NCBI GenBank assembly: GCA_036389835.1
Contig: DASVWC010000014.1
Coordinates: forward strand, 124,001 to 188,000
Direction: 5' to 3'
DNA: 64,000 nucleotides
From: AC-37 sp036389835
Lineage (GTDB): Bacteria > Actinomycetota > Thermoleophilia > Solirubrobacterales > Thermoleophilaceae
Shown: in pieces, positions 33,837 to 42,149 of the stretch
Layout of the letters: every line of letters starts with the position of its first letter
How positions within the stretch are numbered: position 1 is the first letter of the stretch
Made by a program: the position numbers and the translations under genes
Notes under the pieces: generated by a model
What the model saw: the letters and a program-made list of their open reading frames with translations, nothing else
Database searches by the model: none
Told to the model about the DNA's origin: nothing

Positions 33837-36800
33837 TCAGCGCTTCTTCTTCTTGGCCTTCGGCGGCTTGAGGCCGGCCTTCGCGGCGGGGCCGTTCACG
33901 CCCGCCACGCGGTAGCCCGCGACCGTGACCCTCGCCGTCTCGCTCCTCTGGAACGAGGGGATCGTCACGCTCGTCCCGGCCGTGAGCAGCGGGATCCGCC
34001 GGCCGTCGCTGATCGTGGCGTTCACCTCGTAGCCGGCCACGCCGGCCACCCGGCTCCAGCTCACGACCAGGCTCGACCCCCTGCGCCTGAGCCTGAGCCC
34101 GCGCGGCCGGGCGGGCCCGACCCGCGGCGCGGTGTAGCTCGCCACGTTCAGGTTGGCCCGCGGGTTCCCGCTCTGGATCACCTCGGCGACGATCGTGCGC
34201 TTGCCCTTCGGGCCGTCGGCCGGCGTGAACGGCATCGACCCGCGCGCCCTGGTGGTCGTCCCGATCGGCCGCCCCGCGATCGCGCCCTGCTCGGAGAAGG
34301 TGATCCGCTGGCCCTTGATCGGCGTGGCGGACCACGTCAGGCGCCGCTTCGTGCCGGAGCCGGTCACCCGCGCCTTCACCTTCGGATCCGGCAGCCCCTG
34401 CGCGCGCTCCATCCGCACGACCGGCGTCGAGCCCTCGGCCACGCCCACGGTCCACTTCCCCGCGTTCGGCCGCGAGATCATCACGTAGGTCTTCCTGTCC
34501 TTCGGCTCCTGCGAGACGAAGAACGGCTCGGTCATGTCGTAGCCGTCGGGGGGAGTCTGCATGCGCTGGCCGCCCGGCCCCTCGAGGATCACGCTCGGCG
34601 GCCCGTCCTGGCCCTCGAAGGCGAGCACCTCCGACTGCGTGCCCTTCGCCACCGTGAAGCTGCGCTCCTGCGCGGTCCGGATGCGCGCCACCTGGATCTG
34701 GACCGGTCCGACAGAGCAGCCCGAGAAGTAGAAGCTCGCGCTGCCCTCGCCCCAGCGGTAGTAGCCGCCGACGTCGGGCAGGTACCACGGCAGCCGGATG
34801 CAGGCGGCGATCCCGACGCTCGAGAGCACGATGTCGCCTCCCGCGCACTCGTGCACGATGTACTTGGTGCAGATGTCGATCTTGGCCGACGCCTGGAACA
34901 GGCTCGGGTCGTAGTAGACGAAGTCCAGGAACGCGTTGACGTCGAAGACCGCGTAGAGCGTGGTGTTGAAGTGCACGTTGGCCGTGAAGCGGCCGTTCGA
35001 GTCGAGCGAGCTGCCGAAGGTGCCCACCGGGACGCCCACGACGCTGCCCTGGCCGTTGATCGCGGCGATCCAGCCGCCCGCGTCGGGGTACGACAGCGTG
35101 AAGTCCCCGTCGATGCCGAACAGCGAGCCCGTGCCGGCGCCCGGTATCGAGAGCTGCGGGCCGATCGAGAACCCCACGCCGGCGCTGATCTGCCGCGGCG
35201 AGACGGTGTAGCTGCCGGCGATCCGCTGGAGGAAGACCCCGTAGCCGAGCGGGTAGTTCAGGTTCTCCCCGAACAGCCCCAGGTGGTTCAGCGCTCCGTT
35301 GAGGAAGCGGATGTCGCCGCCGAAGGTGCCGCTCGGCGACGCGAGCGAGAGCGAGCCGGACCAGCTGTTGGCGGAGCCGTCGTAGTCGAACACCGCGCTG
35401 TTGAGGTGGAACGGCGGCAGCGGGATGTCGTTCGCCTCCACGTGGATCGCGTTCAGGCTGAGCCCGTCCGGGCCGCCGGCGATCTCCGCGCGCCCGCTCA
35501 CGAACGAGAGCGGCGACGGGAGCTGGATGTTGACCGGCAGCCCGACCGTGCCGTTCGTGCGGAACACCATCGGGTCGGACGACGCCTTGAGCCCGTGGAT
35601 CTGCACGCCGTTCAGCCGCAGGGCGTCGGAGATCACCTTCGCGTCGCCGTTCGGGATCTTCAGCTCGGGTAGCGATGGAAGCGAGAACGGGCCGGCGACG
35701 ATCCTCACGTTGCCGGCGCTCGCCAGCGCGGGCGCGACGACTCCCTTCGCCGTGTCGACGAAGAGCGTGGTGTCGGGCGGAGGCGCGAGCGAGATCCCGT
35801 TGAGCGTGAGCTTGCTGGCGCTGGGAACGCGGTAGCACCCGCTGCCGCCGTTGTCGCAGGTCGTCTTCTTCAGGCAGTCGCCACGCAGGGTGAGGCCGCG
35901 GATCCCGACCTCGTTCACGCACTTCTCCTCGAGCGTGAGCTCGTCGCTCGCGCTCGCCTTCCCCTCCGCGTCGGTCACCGTCAGCGTGATCTTGCGCGTG
36001 CCGCCGGCGCCGCTGAACGCGTGGCTGGCGAACGGCTCCTTAGTGTGGTCCTCGGTCCCGTCGCCCCACTGCCAGTGGTAGTCCTGGATCCCGTCCGGGA
36101 ACTCGGGGTCACCGTCCGCCGCGAGCCCCTTCGGGTGCGACCCGGACAGGGACGCGTCGAAGTACATCGTCTGGTCCTGCTCCGCCTGCTTGGGCTGGAA
36201 CCGGAGCACCGCGTACGGGGGCCGCTTCTTCCCGATCGACACCGACCTGTTCGCGAGTGCCGTCTCGCCCTGATCCGAGGTGACGATCAGCGCGGCGTGG
36301 GCCGGGCTGCCCTCCCCGAAGACGCAGGTGACCTTACGCGCCTTCTCGAGGCCGATCTCCTCGCTGTCGTAGTCCGTCTTCTTCTTGCCGTAGCAGCTCC
36401 ACTGGTAGCGGACGATCTTGCCGCCGGGCACAGCCGACTTCGAGCCGTCCAGCGTGAACTTCGTGTCGCCCTTGCCCTGCGAGGGCTTCATCTCGATGAC
36501 GGCCGTGGGCGGCGGAGCGACCTCGATCTGCTTGGTGGCGGTCGCCTTCAGGCCGTTCTCGTCGGTGACGGTGAGCGTGACGGTGTAGGCGCCGGCCTTG
36601 TCGTAGATGTGGTTGACCGCGCCGTTGACGCCCGGCGGCGCCTGACCGACGTCGGTGCTCTTGCCGTCGCCGAAGTCCCAGTGGGCGTTGACGATGTTGC
36701 TCGAGCCGGCCTTGTTCTCCGGAAGGAGGATCGCCGTCGACCCCTCGCGGATGACCGCGTCGGGCACGAAGATCCCGGTCTGCGGCGGGTCCGGCGGGGG

Positions 36801-37214
36801 CTTGGGGGAGCTCGCGCACTGCCCGCCGGGCGGGCCCGAGACGTTGGCCGTGCTCTCGACGTGCACGACCTGGCCGCCGTCCTTCTTGATCGTCACGTCG
36901 AGCTTGCAGGTGCCACCGTTGGCGTACGTGTGCTTGCCGTTGACGACGAAGTCGTCGGGCGGGGTGAAGACGACCTCGGCCGGGCTCGTGGCGGTGCCGT
37001 CGCCCCAGTAGATCGTCGACCCCTGGAAGCTGTCGGCGCTGACGTCCTTGCCGTCGTCCTCGAACTGCGCGACCTTGCCGCTGAACTCCTGCCCGGCGGT
37101 GGCGTCGAAGGTCGTGCCCTGCTGGTTCTTGACCGTCGCCAGCGCGACCGCCGCCAGCAGCGCGAAGGCGGCCAGCACCGCGATCCCGACCCGTCTCAGC
37201 TGACGCAGGGGCAC
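33837..37214 (-). CDS. Large secreted PKD-domain protein
   Basis: The 1125-aa protein starts at GTG 37214 and has a signal peptide (residues 1-27). Three or more PKD-type beta domains are visible by their W-x-W/D-x-G-D-G motifs: IYWGDG at 68-73, WDFGDG at 179-184 and WQWGDG near residue 390. The middle third is rich in Gly/Ser/Asn beta segments (RFLNGALNHLGLFGENLNYPLGY, SLASPSGTFGGDIRFL), which look like a beta-helix or beta-propeller. Two fibronectin-type-like parts follow, then a lysine-rich end. It has no catalytic signature. It is probably an extracellular adhesin or matrix protein. It lies 16 bp from the lyase gene and on the same strand. Confidence 0.87.
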   Translation of the reverse strand: MPLRQLRRVGIAVLAAFALLAAVALATVKNQQGTTFDATAGQEFSGKVAQFEDDGKDVSADSFQGSTIYWGDGTATSPAEVVFTPPDDFVVNGKHTYANGGTCKLDVTIKKDGGQVVHVESTANVSGPPGGQCASSPKPPPDPPQTGIFVPDAVIREGSTAILLPENKAGSSNIVNAHWDFGDGKSTDVGQAPPGVNGAVNHIYDKAGAYTVTLTVTDENGLKATATKQIEVAPPPTAVIEMKPSQGKGDTKFTLDGSKSAVPGGKIVRYQWSCYGKKKTDYDSEEIGLEKARKVTCVFGEGSPAHAALIVTSDQGETALANRSVSIGKKRPPYAVLRFQPKQAEQDQTMYFDASLSGSHPKGLAADGDPEFPDGIQDYHWQWGDGTEDHTKEPFASHAFSGAGGTRKITLTVTDAEGKASASDELTLEEKCVNEVGIRGLTLRGDCLKKTTCDNGGSGCYRVPSASKLTLNGISLAPPPDTTLFVDTAKGVVAPALASAGNVRIVAGPFSLPSLPELKIPNGDAKVISDALRLNGVQIHGLKASSDPMVFRTNGTVGLPVNIQLPSPLSFVSGRAEIAGGPDGLSLNAIHVEANDIPLPPFHLNSAVFDYDGSANSWSGSLSLASPSGTFGGDIRFLNGALNHLGLFGENLNYPLGYGVFLQRIAGSYTVSPRQISAGVGFSIGPQLSIPGAGTGSLFGIDGDFTLSYPDAGGWIAAINGQGSVVGVPVGTFGSSLDSNGRFTANVHFNTTLYAVFDVNAFLDFVYYDPSLFQASAKIDICTKYIVHECAGGDIVLSSVGIAACIRLPWYLPDVGGYYRWGEGSASFYFSGCSVGPVQIQVARIRTAQERSFTVAKGTQSEVLAFEGQDGPPSVILEGPGGQRMQTPPDGYDMTEPFFVSQEPKDRKTYVMISRPNAGKWTVGVAEGSTPVVRMERAQGLPDPKVKARVTGSGTKRRLTWSATPIKGQRITFSEQGAIAGRPIGTTTRARGSMPFTPADGPKGKRTIVAEVIQSGNPRANLNVASYTAPRVGPARPRGLRLRRRGSSLVVSWSRVAGVAGYEVNATISDGRRIPLLTAGTSVTIPSFQRSETARVTVAGYRVAGVNGPAAKAGLKPPKAKKKKR

Positions 37215-37230
37215 TGCCCCCGGCAGTCAA

Positions 37231-38280
37231 CTACAGGCCGTACGCCTCCGCAAGGTCGGCGTCCTTCTTCGCGAGCAGCTCGGCCAGCTCGACCATCACC
37301 TTGCACTGCTTCCAGGTCGCGTCGTCCTGCATCTTGCCGTCGATCATGTGCACGCCGCGGCCGTCCGGGATCGCCTCGAGCACCTTCTTGGCGAAGCGGA
37401 CCTCGTCGGCGGGCGGGCTGAACACCTTCTTGGCGATGTCGATCTGCACGGGGTGCAGCGACCAGGCGCCGACGCAGCCGAGCAGGAACGCCGCGCGGAA
37501 CTGGGCCTCGCAGCCCTGGACGTCCTTGATGTCGCCATAGGGGCCGTAGTAGGGGAGGATCCCGGCGCTCGTGCAGGCGTCGACCATGCGGGCGATCGAG
37601 TAGTGCCAGGGGTCCTGCTGGGCGGTGGGGCGGGGGGCGTCGGGATCGTCCGGGTTCGGGTCCTCGATCACGCGGTAGCCGGGATGGCCGCCGCCGACGC
37701 GGGTGGTCTTCATGCGCCGCGAGGCGGCGAGGTCGGCGGGGCCGAAGCTCATCCCCTGCATGCGCGGGCTGGCGGTCGCGATCTCCTCGAGGTTCACCAC
37801 GCCCTGCGAGGTCTCGAGGATCGCGTGCACGAGCAGCGGCTTCTGGAGGCCGGCCTTGGCCTCGAGCTGGGCGAGCAGGCGGTCCACGTAGTGGATGTCC
37901 CAGGCGCCCTCGACCTTCGGGACCATGATCACGTCGAGCTTGTCGCCGATCTCGGTGACGAGCGTGGTGAGGTCGTCGAGGACCCATGGGCTCTCGAGGC
38001 TGTTCACCCGGGTCCAGAGCTGGGTGTCGCCGAAGTCGGTCTCCCTGGCGATCCGCACGAGGCCCTCGCGGGCGGCCTCCTTGCGATCGACCGGGATGGC
38101 GTCCTCGAGGTTGCCGAGCAGCACGTCGGCCTGCTTGGCCATGTCCGGCACCTTGGCGGCCATCTTCTCGTTGGAGCCGTCGAAGAAGTGGATCATCCGC
38201 GAGGGGCGGAAGGGGATCTCGCGCACGGGCTCGGGCGCGTCGATCGCGAGGGGCTTGAAGAAGTCGCGCGGGTTTCTCAT
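37231..38280 (-). CDS. HpcH/HpaI aldolase: malyl-CoA/citramalyl-CoA lyase (CitE-like)
   Basis: The 349-aa TIM-barrel enzyme cleaves a beta-hydroxyacyl-CoA to acetyl-CoA (or propionyl-CoA) plus glyoxylate or pyruvate, with a divalent metal. Blocks are DVLLGNLEDAIPVDRKEAAR, RVNSLESPWV, DVIMVPKVEGAWD, LETSQGVVNLEEIA, SFGPADLAAS and LHPVQIDIAKKVFSP. The pattern, including QQDPWHYSIARMVDACTSAG, is close to malyl-CoA/beta-methylmalyl-CoA lyases; the citramalyl-CoA lyase function remains an alternative. It is divergent from a MaoC-type hydratase, only 38 bp apart. That pairing is also seen at the citE/maoC locus of mycobacteria, where itaconate breakdown was shown. Confidence 0.93.
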   Translation of the reverse strand: MRNPRDFFKPLAIDAPEPVREIPFRPSRMIHFFDGSNEKMAAKVPDMAKQADVLLGNLEDAIPVDRKEAAREGLVRIARETDFGDTQLWTRVNSLESPWVLDDLTTLVTEIGDKLDVIMVPKVEGAWDIHYVDRLLAQLEAKAGLQKPLLVHAILETSQGVVNLEEIATASPRMQGMSFGPADLAASRRMKTTRVGGGHPGYRVIEDPNPDDPDAPRPTAQQDPWHYSIARMVDACTSAGILPYYGPYGDIKDVQGCEAQFRAAFLLGCVGAWSLHPVQIDIAKKVFSPPADEVRFAKKVLEAIPDGRGVHMIDGKMQDDATWKQCKVMVELAELLAKKDADLAEAYGL

Positions 38281-38287
38281 GGGAGCC

Positions 38288-38296
38288 GAATCTATC
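38288..38296 (-). promoter_or_regulatory. GATAGATTC promoter box before lyase gene
   Basis: The nine bases match the box at 33792-33800, with 7 bp between it and the ATG at 38280. The 38-bp gap to MaoC also holds a plus-strand -10 (TAGGAT), so divergent promoters overlap here. Confidence 0.4.
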
Positions 38297-38318
38297 GGCC
38301 CCGGTAGGATCGCCGGCG

Positions 38319-38906
38319 ATGAGCGACGACAACTCGAATCACCAGCTGGACACCGATCAGCGCACCCGCGAGTCCTCAGGCGCCCGCCAGTACGGCCGCT
38401 ACCTGGAGGAGTTCAAGGTCGGCGACGTCTACAAGCACTGGCCGGCGAAGACCGTGACCGAGGCCGACGACCACCTCTTCTGCCTGATCACGATGAACCA
38501 CCACCCGCTGCACATAAACGACGTGTACGCAGGGGAATCGCAGCAGGGTCAGAACGTCGTGGTCGGCCCGCTCGTGTACTCGCTCATGCTCGGCATGTCG
38601 GTCGGGGACGTGTCGGGCAAGGCGATCGCCAACCTCGCCACCGAGGAGCTCTCCCACCCCGCCCCGGTGTTCCACGGCGACACGCTGTTCGTGGAGAGCG
38701 AGGTCCTCGAGGTCCGCGAGTCGAAGTCGAAGCCGGACCGCGGGATCGTGAAGGTGAAGACCGACTGCTACAAGCAGGACGGCACTCTGGTCGCGACGTT
38801 CAAGCGCTCCGTCCTGGTGCCGCGACTGCCGGAGTCCGCCCAGGAGGAGACGGCGGGGGCCGCCTCCGGGTCCGCCTCGGAACCCACGCACAACCCCGAC
38901 GGTTGA
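38319..38906 (+). CDS. MaoC-family enoyl-CoA hydratase
   Basis: The 195-aa hot-dog fold protein has a 25-residue hydrophilic N-terminus and then FKVGDVYKHWPAKTVTEADDHLFCLITMNHHPLHIN. The hydratase dyad appears as D in EADDH and H in HHPLH. Further blocks are VVGPLVYSLMLGMSVG and ELSHPAPVFHGDTLFVESEVL. It would add water to, or remove it from, an unsaturated acyl-CoA such as mesaconyl-CoA or itaconyl-CoA, supplying or using the lyase substrate made next door. The C-terminal tail is Ala/Ser/Gly-rich. It is transcribed away from the lyase. Confidence 0.92.
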   Translation: MSDDNSNHQLDTDQRTRESSGARQYGRYLEEFKVGDVYKHWPAKTVTEADDHLFCLITMNHHPLHINDVYAGESQQGQNVVVGPLVYSLMLGMSVGDVSGKAIANLATEELSHPAPVFHGDTLFVESEVLEVRESKSKPDRGIVKVKTDCYKQDGTLVATFKRSVLVPRLPESAQEETAGAASGSASEPTHNPDG

Positions 38907-38982
38907 GCGAGCGGCGGCGCTACGTCGCGCTGCGGGGCAAGATCACGCCCAGCGCCCGAAGCCGTTTCGAATCGACCGATTT

Positions 38983-38994
38983 CGATGGTACGGT
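38983..38994 (+). promoter_or_regulatory. Promoter box CGATGGTACGGT, copy 1
   Basis: The 12-bp sequence contains TACGGT as a -10, with TTTCGA 18 bp upstream as a weak -35. The same 12 bases occur at 40060-40071 before the paralogous gene, so the promoter seems to have been duplicated with the gene. Confidence 0.5.
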
Positions 38995-38997
38995 GGG

Positions 38998-39019
38998 CTC
39001 AGCGCAGGGAAGCGCTGAG
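38998..39019 (+). promoter_or_regulatory. Leader hairpin before coiled-coil protein 1
   Basis: CTCAGCGC and GCGCTGAG form a perfect 8-bp stem with loop AGGGAA. The hairpin lies just before the ribosome binding site GAGGCGAGG (39018-39026) and the TTG start at 39032, so it may modulate translation. No such hairpin precedes the paralog. Confidence 0.4.
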
Positions 39020-39031
39020 GAGGCGAGGGAC

Positions 39032-39979
39032 TTGTCAGAAGTCGATCCGGCATCTCATTCCGCGGGGGAGCACGAGCTCGCCTCGGAGGTGTCCGAGCGC
39101 ATAAGGGCGATCATCAGCTCGGCCGAGGCCGCCGCGAACGCGGTGCGCCACGAGGCCGAGCAGCGGGCGCAGGTCAAGCGCCGGCTGGCGGAGGACGAGG
39201 CGCGCCGCATCGTCGAGGACGCGCGGCGCGACGCCGAGGCGTTCCTGGCCGAGCGGATCCGCCGCATCTCCGAGCTGAGCGACGACGTGGTCGAGCGCGG
39301 CGAGGGCATCGTCCTGCGGCTCGACCGCGCCGAGGAGGTCCGCCGCCAGCTCCAGGGGCTGGCGGACGCGCTCGGCGAGAGCGCGGAGGAGCTCGCACGC
39401 GAGCTGGGCGCCGAGCCGGGGAAGGCAAGGCCGCGCGGCGCGCGCGAGCCCGGGGGCGCCCGGGCCGCGGAGCGGACCGAGCCCGCCGCCGGCCGGGCCG
39501 ACGCCGCCGAGCGAGCCGAGGCGTCCGCCGCCCGCTCCGAGCGGCCCAAGCCGCCGCCGCTTCGCCCGCCCACCGAGCCGCCGCTGCGCGACGCGGAGGC
39601 CGAGGCCTCGCCCCCCACGGAGGCGGCCTCCGGCGAGGAGATCGCCGAGGATCCGACCGTCGGCGAGCTCGCGGCCGAGGCTGCCGAGCCCGAGGAGACG
39701 GGCGGCGTCCCGGTCGTGCCGGTCGAGCTCGTCCCCGACGACGCCGACGACGCGCCCGCCCGCGAGCCGGCGTCCAGCCGCGAGCCGGACGAGCAGCTCA
39801 GCGCGCGCCTGGTCGCGCTCCAGATGGCCGTCGCCGGCGGCAGGCGCGACGAGGTCGAGACCCATCTGCGCCGCACGTTCGACCTGGGCGACGTGACCCA
39901 GATCCTCGACGACGTGTTCGGCTCGGGCGAGGGCGGCGAGGCCGCCGGCTGGCCCAGCACGCGCGACGGCGCCGCCTGA
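39032..39979 (+). CDS. Coiled-coil protein 1 (DivIVA-like), tandem paralog
   Basis: The 315-aa protein has a long N-terminal coiled coil (residues 15-125, with AEQRAQVKRRLAEDEARRIV), a Pro/Ala/Glu-rich low-complexity middle, and a compact C-terminal module (SARLVALQMAVAGGRRDEVETH and LGDVTQILDDVFG). That module recurs in the next gene. The coiled coil resembles DivIVA or ATP-synthase-b-like segments. I chose TTG 39032 because of its ribosome binding site. A TTG at 38903 overlapping the MaoC stop is also in frame but would put the promoter inside the gene. Possible roles are cell pole or envelope organisation. Function is unknown. Confidence 0.77.
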   Translation: MSEVDPASHSAGEHELASEVSERIRAIISSAEAAANAVRHEAEQRAQVKRRLAEDEARRIVEDARRDAEAFLAERIRRISELSDDVVERGEGIVLRLDRAEEVRRQLQGLADALGESAEELARELGAEPGKARPRGAREPGGARAAERTEPAAGRADAAERAEASAARSERPKPPPLRPPTEPPLRDAEAEASPPTEAASGEEIAEDPTVGELAAEAAEPEETGGVPVVPVELVPDDADDAPAREPASSREPDEQLSARLVALQMAVAGGRRDEVETHLRRTFDLGDVTQILDDVFGSGEGGEAAGWPSTRDGAA

Positions 39980-40059
39980 GCGGCGACTCGTTCGCCGCCC
40001 CGCGATCGCTCGCGAATTCCGGCCCTTTCTGGCGCGAACCTCTTCCCCGCGGAGGGTCG

Positions 40060-40071
40060 CGATGGTACGGT
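40060..40071 (+). promoter_or_regulatory. Promoter box CGATGGTACGGT, copy 2
   Basis: Identical to 38983-38994, with TACGGT as a -10, about 29 bp before the ATG at 40100. The 40-bp stretch around it is otherwise not conserved with copy 1. Confidence 0.5.
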
Positions 40072-40099
40072 CTCGATCTGGGTCTTAGCAAGGAGCGCG

Positions 40100-40942
40100 A
40101 TGGACCGAGGGGAGAGCCCGACCGATATGCCTGAGCAGCAGGGGGTGGCCGCGAGCGCCAGCACGCGCGTGGCCGAGATCCTCGAGGAGGCCGAGCGCCA
40201 CGGCCAGTCGGTGAACGAGCAGGCCGAGCGCGCGGCGCAGGCCGCACACCGGGAGGCCGAGCAGGAGGTCGAGCGCATCCTCGCGGACGCACGCGAGGCG
40301 GCCCGCGCGGCCGCGCGCGAGCGCGTGGAGCGGCTCGCGGGCCTCCAGGCGGCGCTCGCCCGCCGCGGCCCGGCGCTGCTCGAGGGGCTCGAGGGCGCCG
40401 GCGTCACCCGAGCGCGGCTCGAGGCGCTGGCCGAGGCGCTGGCCGCGAGCGCGGAGCGCGTCGTCGCGGAGGTGGAGCACGGCGAGGTGGCCGCCGAGGC
40501 GGGGTGGCGGCCGGAAACGGCAACGGGCGCGGGTGAACGGGCTGAGCCTGAGCCGGAAACGGCTGCGGCTGAGGAGGCGGAGCCCGAGGAGGCCGAGCCC
40601 GAGCCCGACGCCGCCGCGGGGGAGGACGCGGAGCCCGAGTCCACCTCGGGTCTCGACGACGACGATCCCGTCGCCATCGCCGAGGAGCTGGCTCAGCCCG
40701 TCGCCGGCGCTTCGCCGGCGAACGACTCCGCCCCGGTCCGCTACGACGGCTCGCTCCCGGAGGGTGCGCCGATCGCCCGCAAGCCGCTTCGCTCGCGCGA
40801 GCGCGACGCGCGCTTCGCCGCGCTGCTGCTGGCGGTTCAGGGCCGCGACCGCGGCGACGTCGCCACCCATCTGCGCAAGGAATACGGCTACGCCGACTGC
40901 GAGCCGATCCTCGACGAGGTCTTCGGCCCGACCGCGGCGTAG
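40100..40942 (+). CDS. Coiled-coil protein 2, tandem paralog
   Basis: The 280-aa protein has an N-terminal coiled coil (AAHREAEQEVERILADAREAA), a low-complexity acidic middle (alternating AEEAEPEEAEPEPDAAAG) and the C-terminal module (DARFAALLLAVQGRDRGDVATH and YADCEPILDEVFG), which aligns with the first paralog. The middle is more acidic and the coil shorter. Both proteins lack any membrane helix or enzymatic motif. They probably form coiled-coil assemblies through the N-terminus and dock partners by the C-terminal module. The 40-bp repeat follows 7 bp after the stop. Confidence 0.77.
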   Translation: MDRGESPTDMPEQQGVAASASTRVAEILEEAERHGQSVNEQAERAAQAAHREAEQEVERILADAREAARAAARERVERLAGLQAALARRGPALLEGLEGAGVTRARLEALAEALAASAERVVAEVEHGEVAAEAGWRPETATGAGERAEPEPETAAAEEAEPEEAEPEPDAAAGEDAEPESTSGLDDDDPVAIAEELAQPVAGASPANDSAPVRYDGSLPEGAPIARKPLRSRERDARFAALLLAVQGRDRGDVATHLRKEYGYADCEPILDEVFGPTAA

Positions 40943-40949
40943 CCGGCGT

Positions 40950-40989
40950 CTGTGCAGTTGACCCCCCTATAGGGGGTGAAAACGCACAG
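40950..40989. repeat. 40-bp structured intergenic repeat, copy 2
   Basis: It differs from the element at 14688-14727 only at two loop bases, and has the same stem. It lies between the second coiled-coil gene and a convergent glycosyltransferase gene, 8 bp after the first stop and 8 bp before the second. Confidence 0.75.
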
Positions 40990-40996
40990 GCGCCCG

Positions 40997-42145
40997 TCAG
41001 GCGCCGCTCAGGAACTCCGCGACCCGGCGCGACTCCGCCTCGGTCGTGTGCTCGCGCACCTTGGCGGCGCCGGCCTCCACGAGGCGGCGGCGCACGCCGG
41101 GGTCGGCGCCGACCTGGGCGAGCGCGTCCGCGGGCGGGTCGGCCTCGCCCGGGGGAACCAGCAGGGCCGCGTCGCCGGCCGCGTCGGCCACCCCGCCCAC
41201 CGCGGTCGCGACCACCGGCAGCCCGGCGGCGAACGCCTCGAACAGCACCTGCGGGACCCCCTCGGTCCACGACACGTGCAGCAGGGCGTGGCTCGAGCGG
41301 TAGAGCCGCGGCAGCTCGCCGTCGATCGGCACGTACCCGCGCAGGTCCGCGTGCTCGGCGACCCCCAGCTCGGACAGCCGCTCCCGCAGCTGGTCCTCCA
41401 TCGGCCCCTCGCCGCACACCACGAGCCGCCAGCGCGGGTCGCGCTCGCGTACGCGCGCGAGGACGTCGGCGAGCAGCAGCGGGTTCTTCTCGCGCTCGAT
41501 GCGCCCGACGCTGAGCGCCACCAGCGCCTCACCGTCGTAGTCGCGCCGCAGCGCCTCCTCCGGCGCGACGAGGTCGGCCTCGCTCACGAGGGACACCGCG
41601 ATCGGGAGCACCCGCCGCGCCCGCGAGTAGTTGCGGGCGATGTCCGGCCCGACCACCACCACCGGCCAGCGCCGCGCCAGCAGCCGGTGCAGCCCCTCGA
41701 TCGCGTCGGCCGCCACGTGGAACCAGCGCCGCGTGGGATGGCGCGTGCGCACGTAGGTGGGCGTGTCCTGCCGGACTCCCAGCGCCACCCGCCGCCCGCG
41801 CAGCGCGGCGAGCGCGGCGAACGACATCGACAGGAGGTTCGGCCCGAGCAGCCACGCGCCGTCCACCCGGCCGAGCACCCGCCAGAACCGCCCGACCGAG
41901 CGCGCCATCGCCGGGAGCGACGAGCGCAGGTCGACCACGCTCGTGTAGTGGGGGAGGGGGACGAACTCGACCGACTCCGGGAGGCGGTAGTGCGACCGGC
42001 CGGGCGTCGGGTCCAGCCGTCCGACGATCGTGACGCTCTCGACGGGCTGGCCCAGCCGCGCCACGAACAGCGCGAACGCCCGCTCCGCGTACACCGCCCC
42101 GCCGGACTGCCGGTAGACGTAGTCCGTGTAGACCGCGAGCCGCAA
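40997..42145 (-). CDS. Glycosyltransferase family 4
   Basis: This 382-aa GT-B enzyme has LSVGRIEREKNPLLLADVL and GEGPMEDQLRERL in the donor domain and the EX7E-type loop TEGVPQVLFEAFAAGLPVVATAVGGV. It starts at a TTG at 42145, 4 bp after the stop of the GT2 gene. It belongs to the exopolysaccharide locus and would add one sugar to the lipid-linked repeat unit; which sugar is unknown. Confidence 0.93.
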   Translation of the reverse strand: MRLAVYTDYVYRQSGGAVYAERAFALFVARLGQPVESVTIVGRLDPTPGRSHYRLPESVEFVPLPHYTSVVDLRSSLPAMARSVGRFWRVLGRVDGAWLLGPNLLSMSFAALAALRGRRVALGVRQDTPTYVRTRHPTRRWFHVAADAIEGLHRLLARRWPVVVVGPDIARNYSRARRVLPIAVSLVSEADLVAPEEALRRDYDGEALVALSVGRIEREKNPLLLADVLARVRERDPRWRLVVCGEGPMEDQLRERLSELGVAEHADLRGYVPIDGELPRLYRSSHALLHVSWTEGVPQVLFEAFAAGLPVVATAVGGVADAAGDAALLVPPGEADPPADALAQVGADPGVRRRLVEAGAAKVREHTTEAESRRVAEFLSGA

Positions 42146-42149
42146 GCGG

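Noticed and set aside
32616..35672. A 1018-codon plus-strand open frame opposite the ligase and PKD genes
   Set aside because: Low-complexity antisense shadow; both minus-strand genes have clear domains.
38903..39031. A TTG start at 38903, overlapping the MaoC stop, for coiled-coil protein 1
   Set aside because: It would place the conserved promoter box and leader hairpin within the coding region. The paralog has no such N-terminal extension, and the TTG at 39032 has an RBS.
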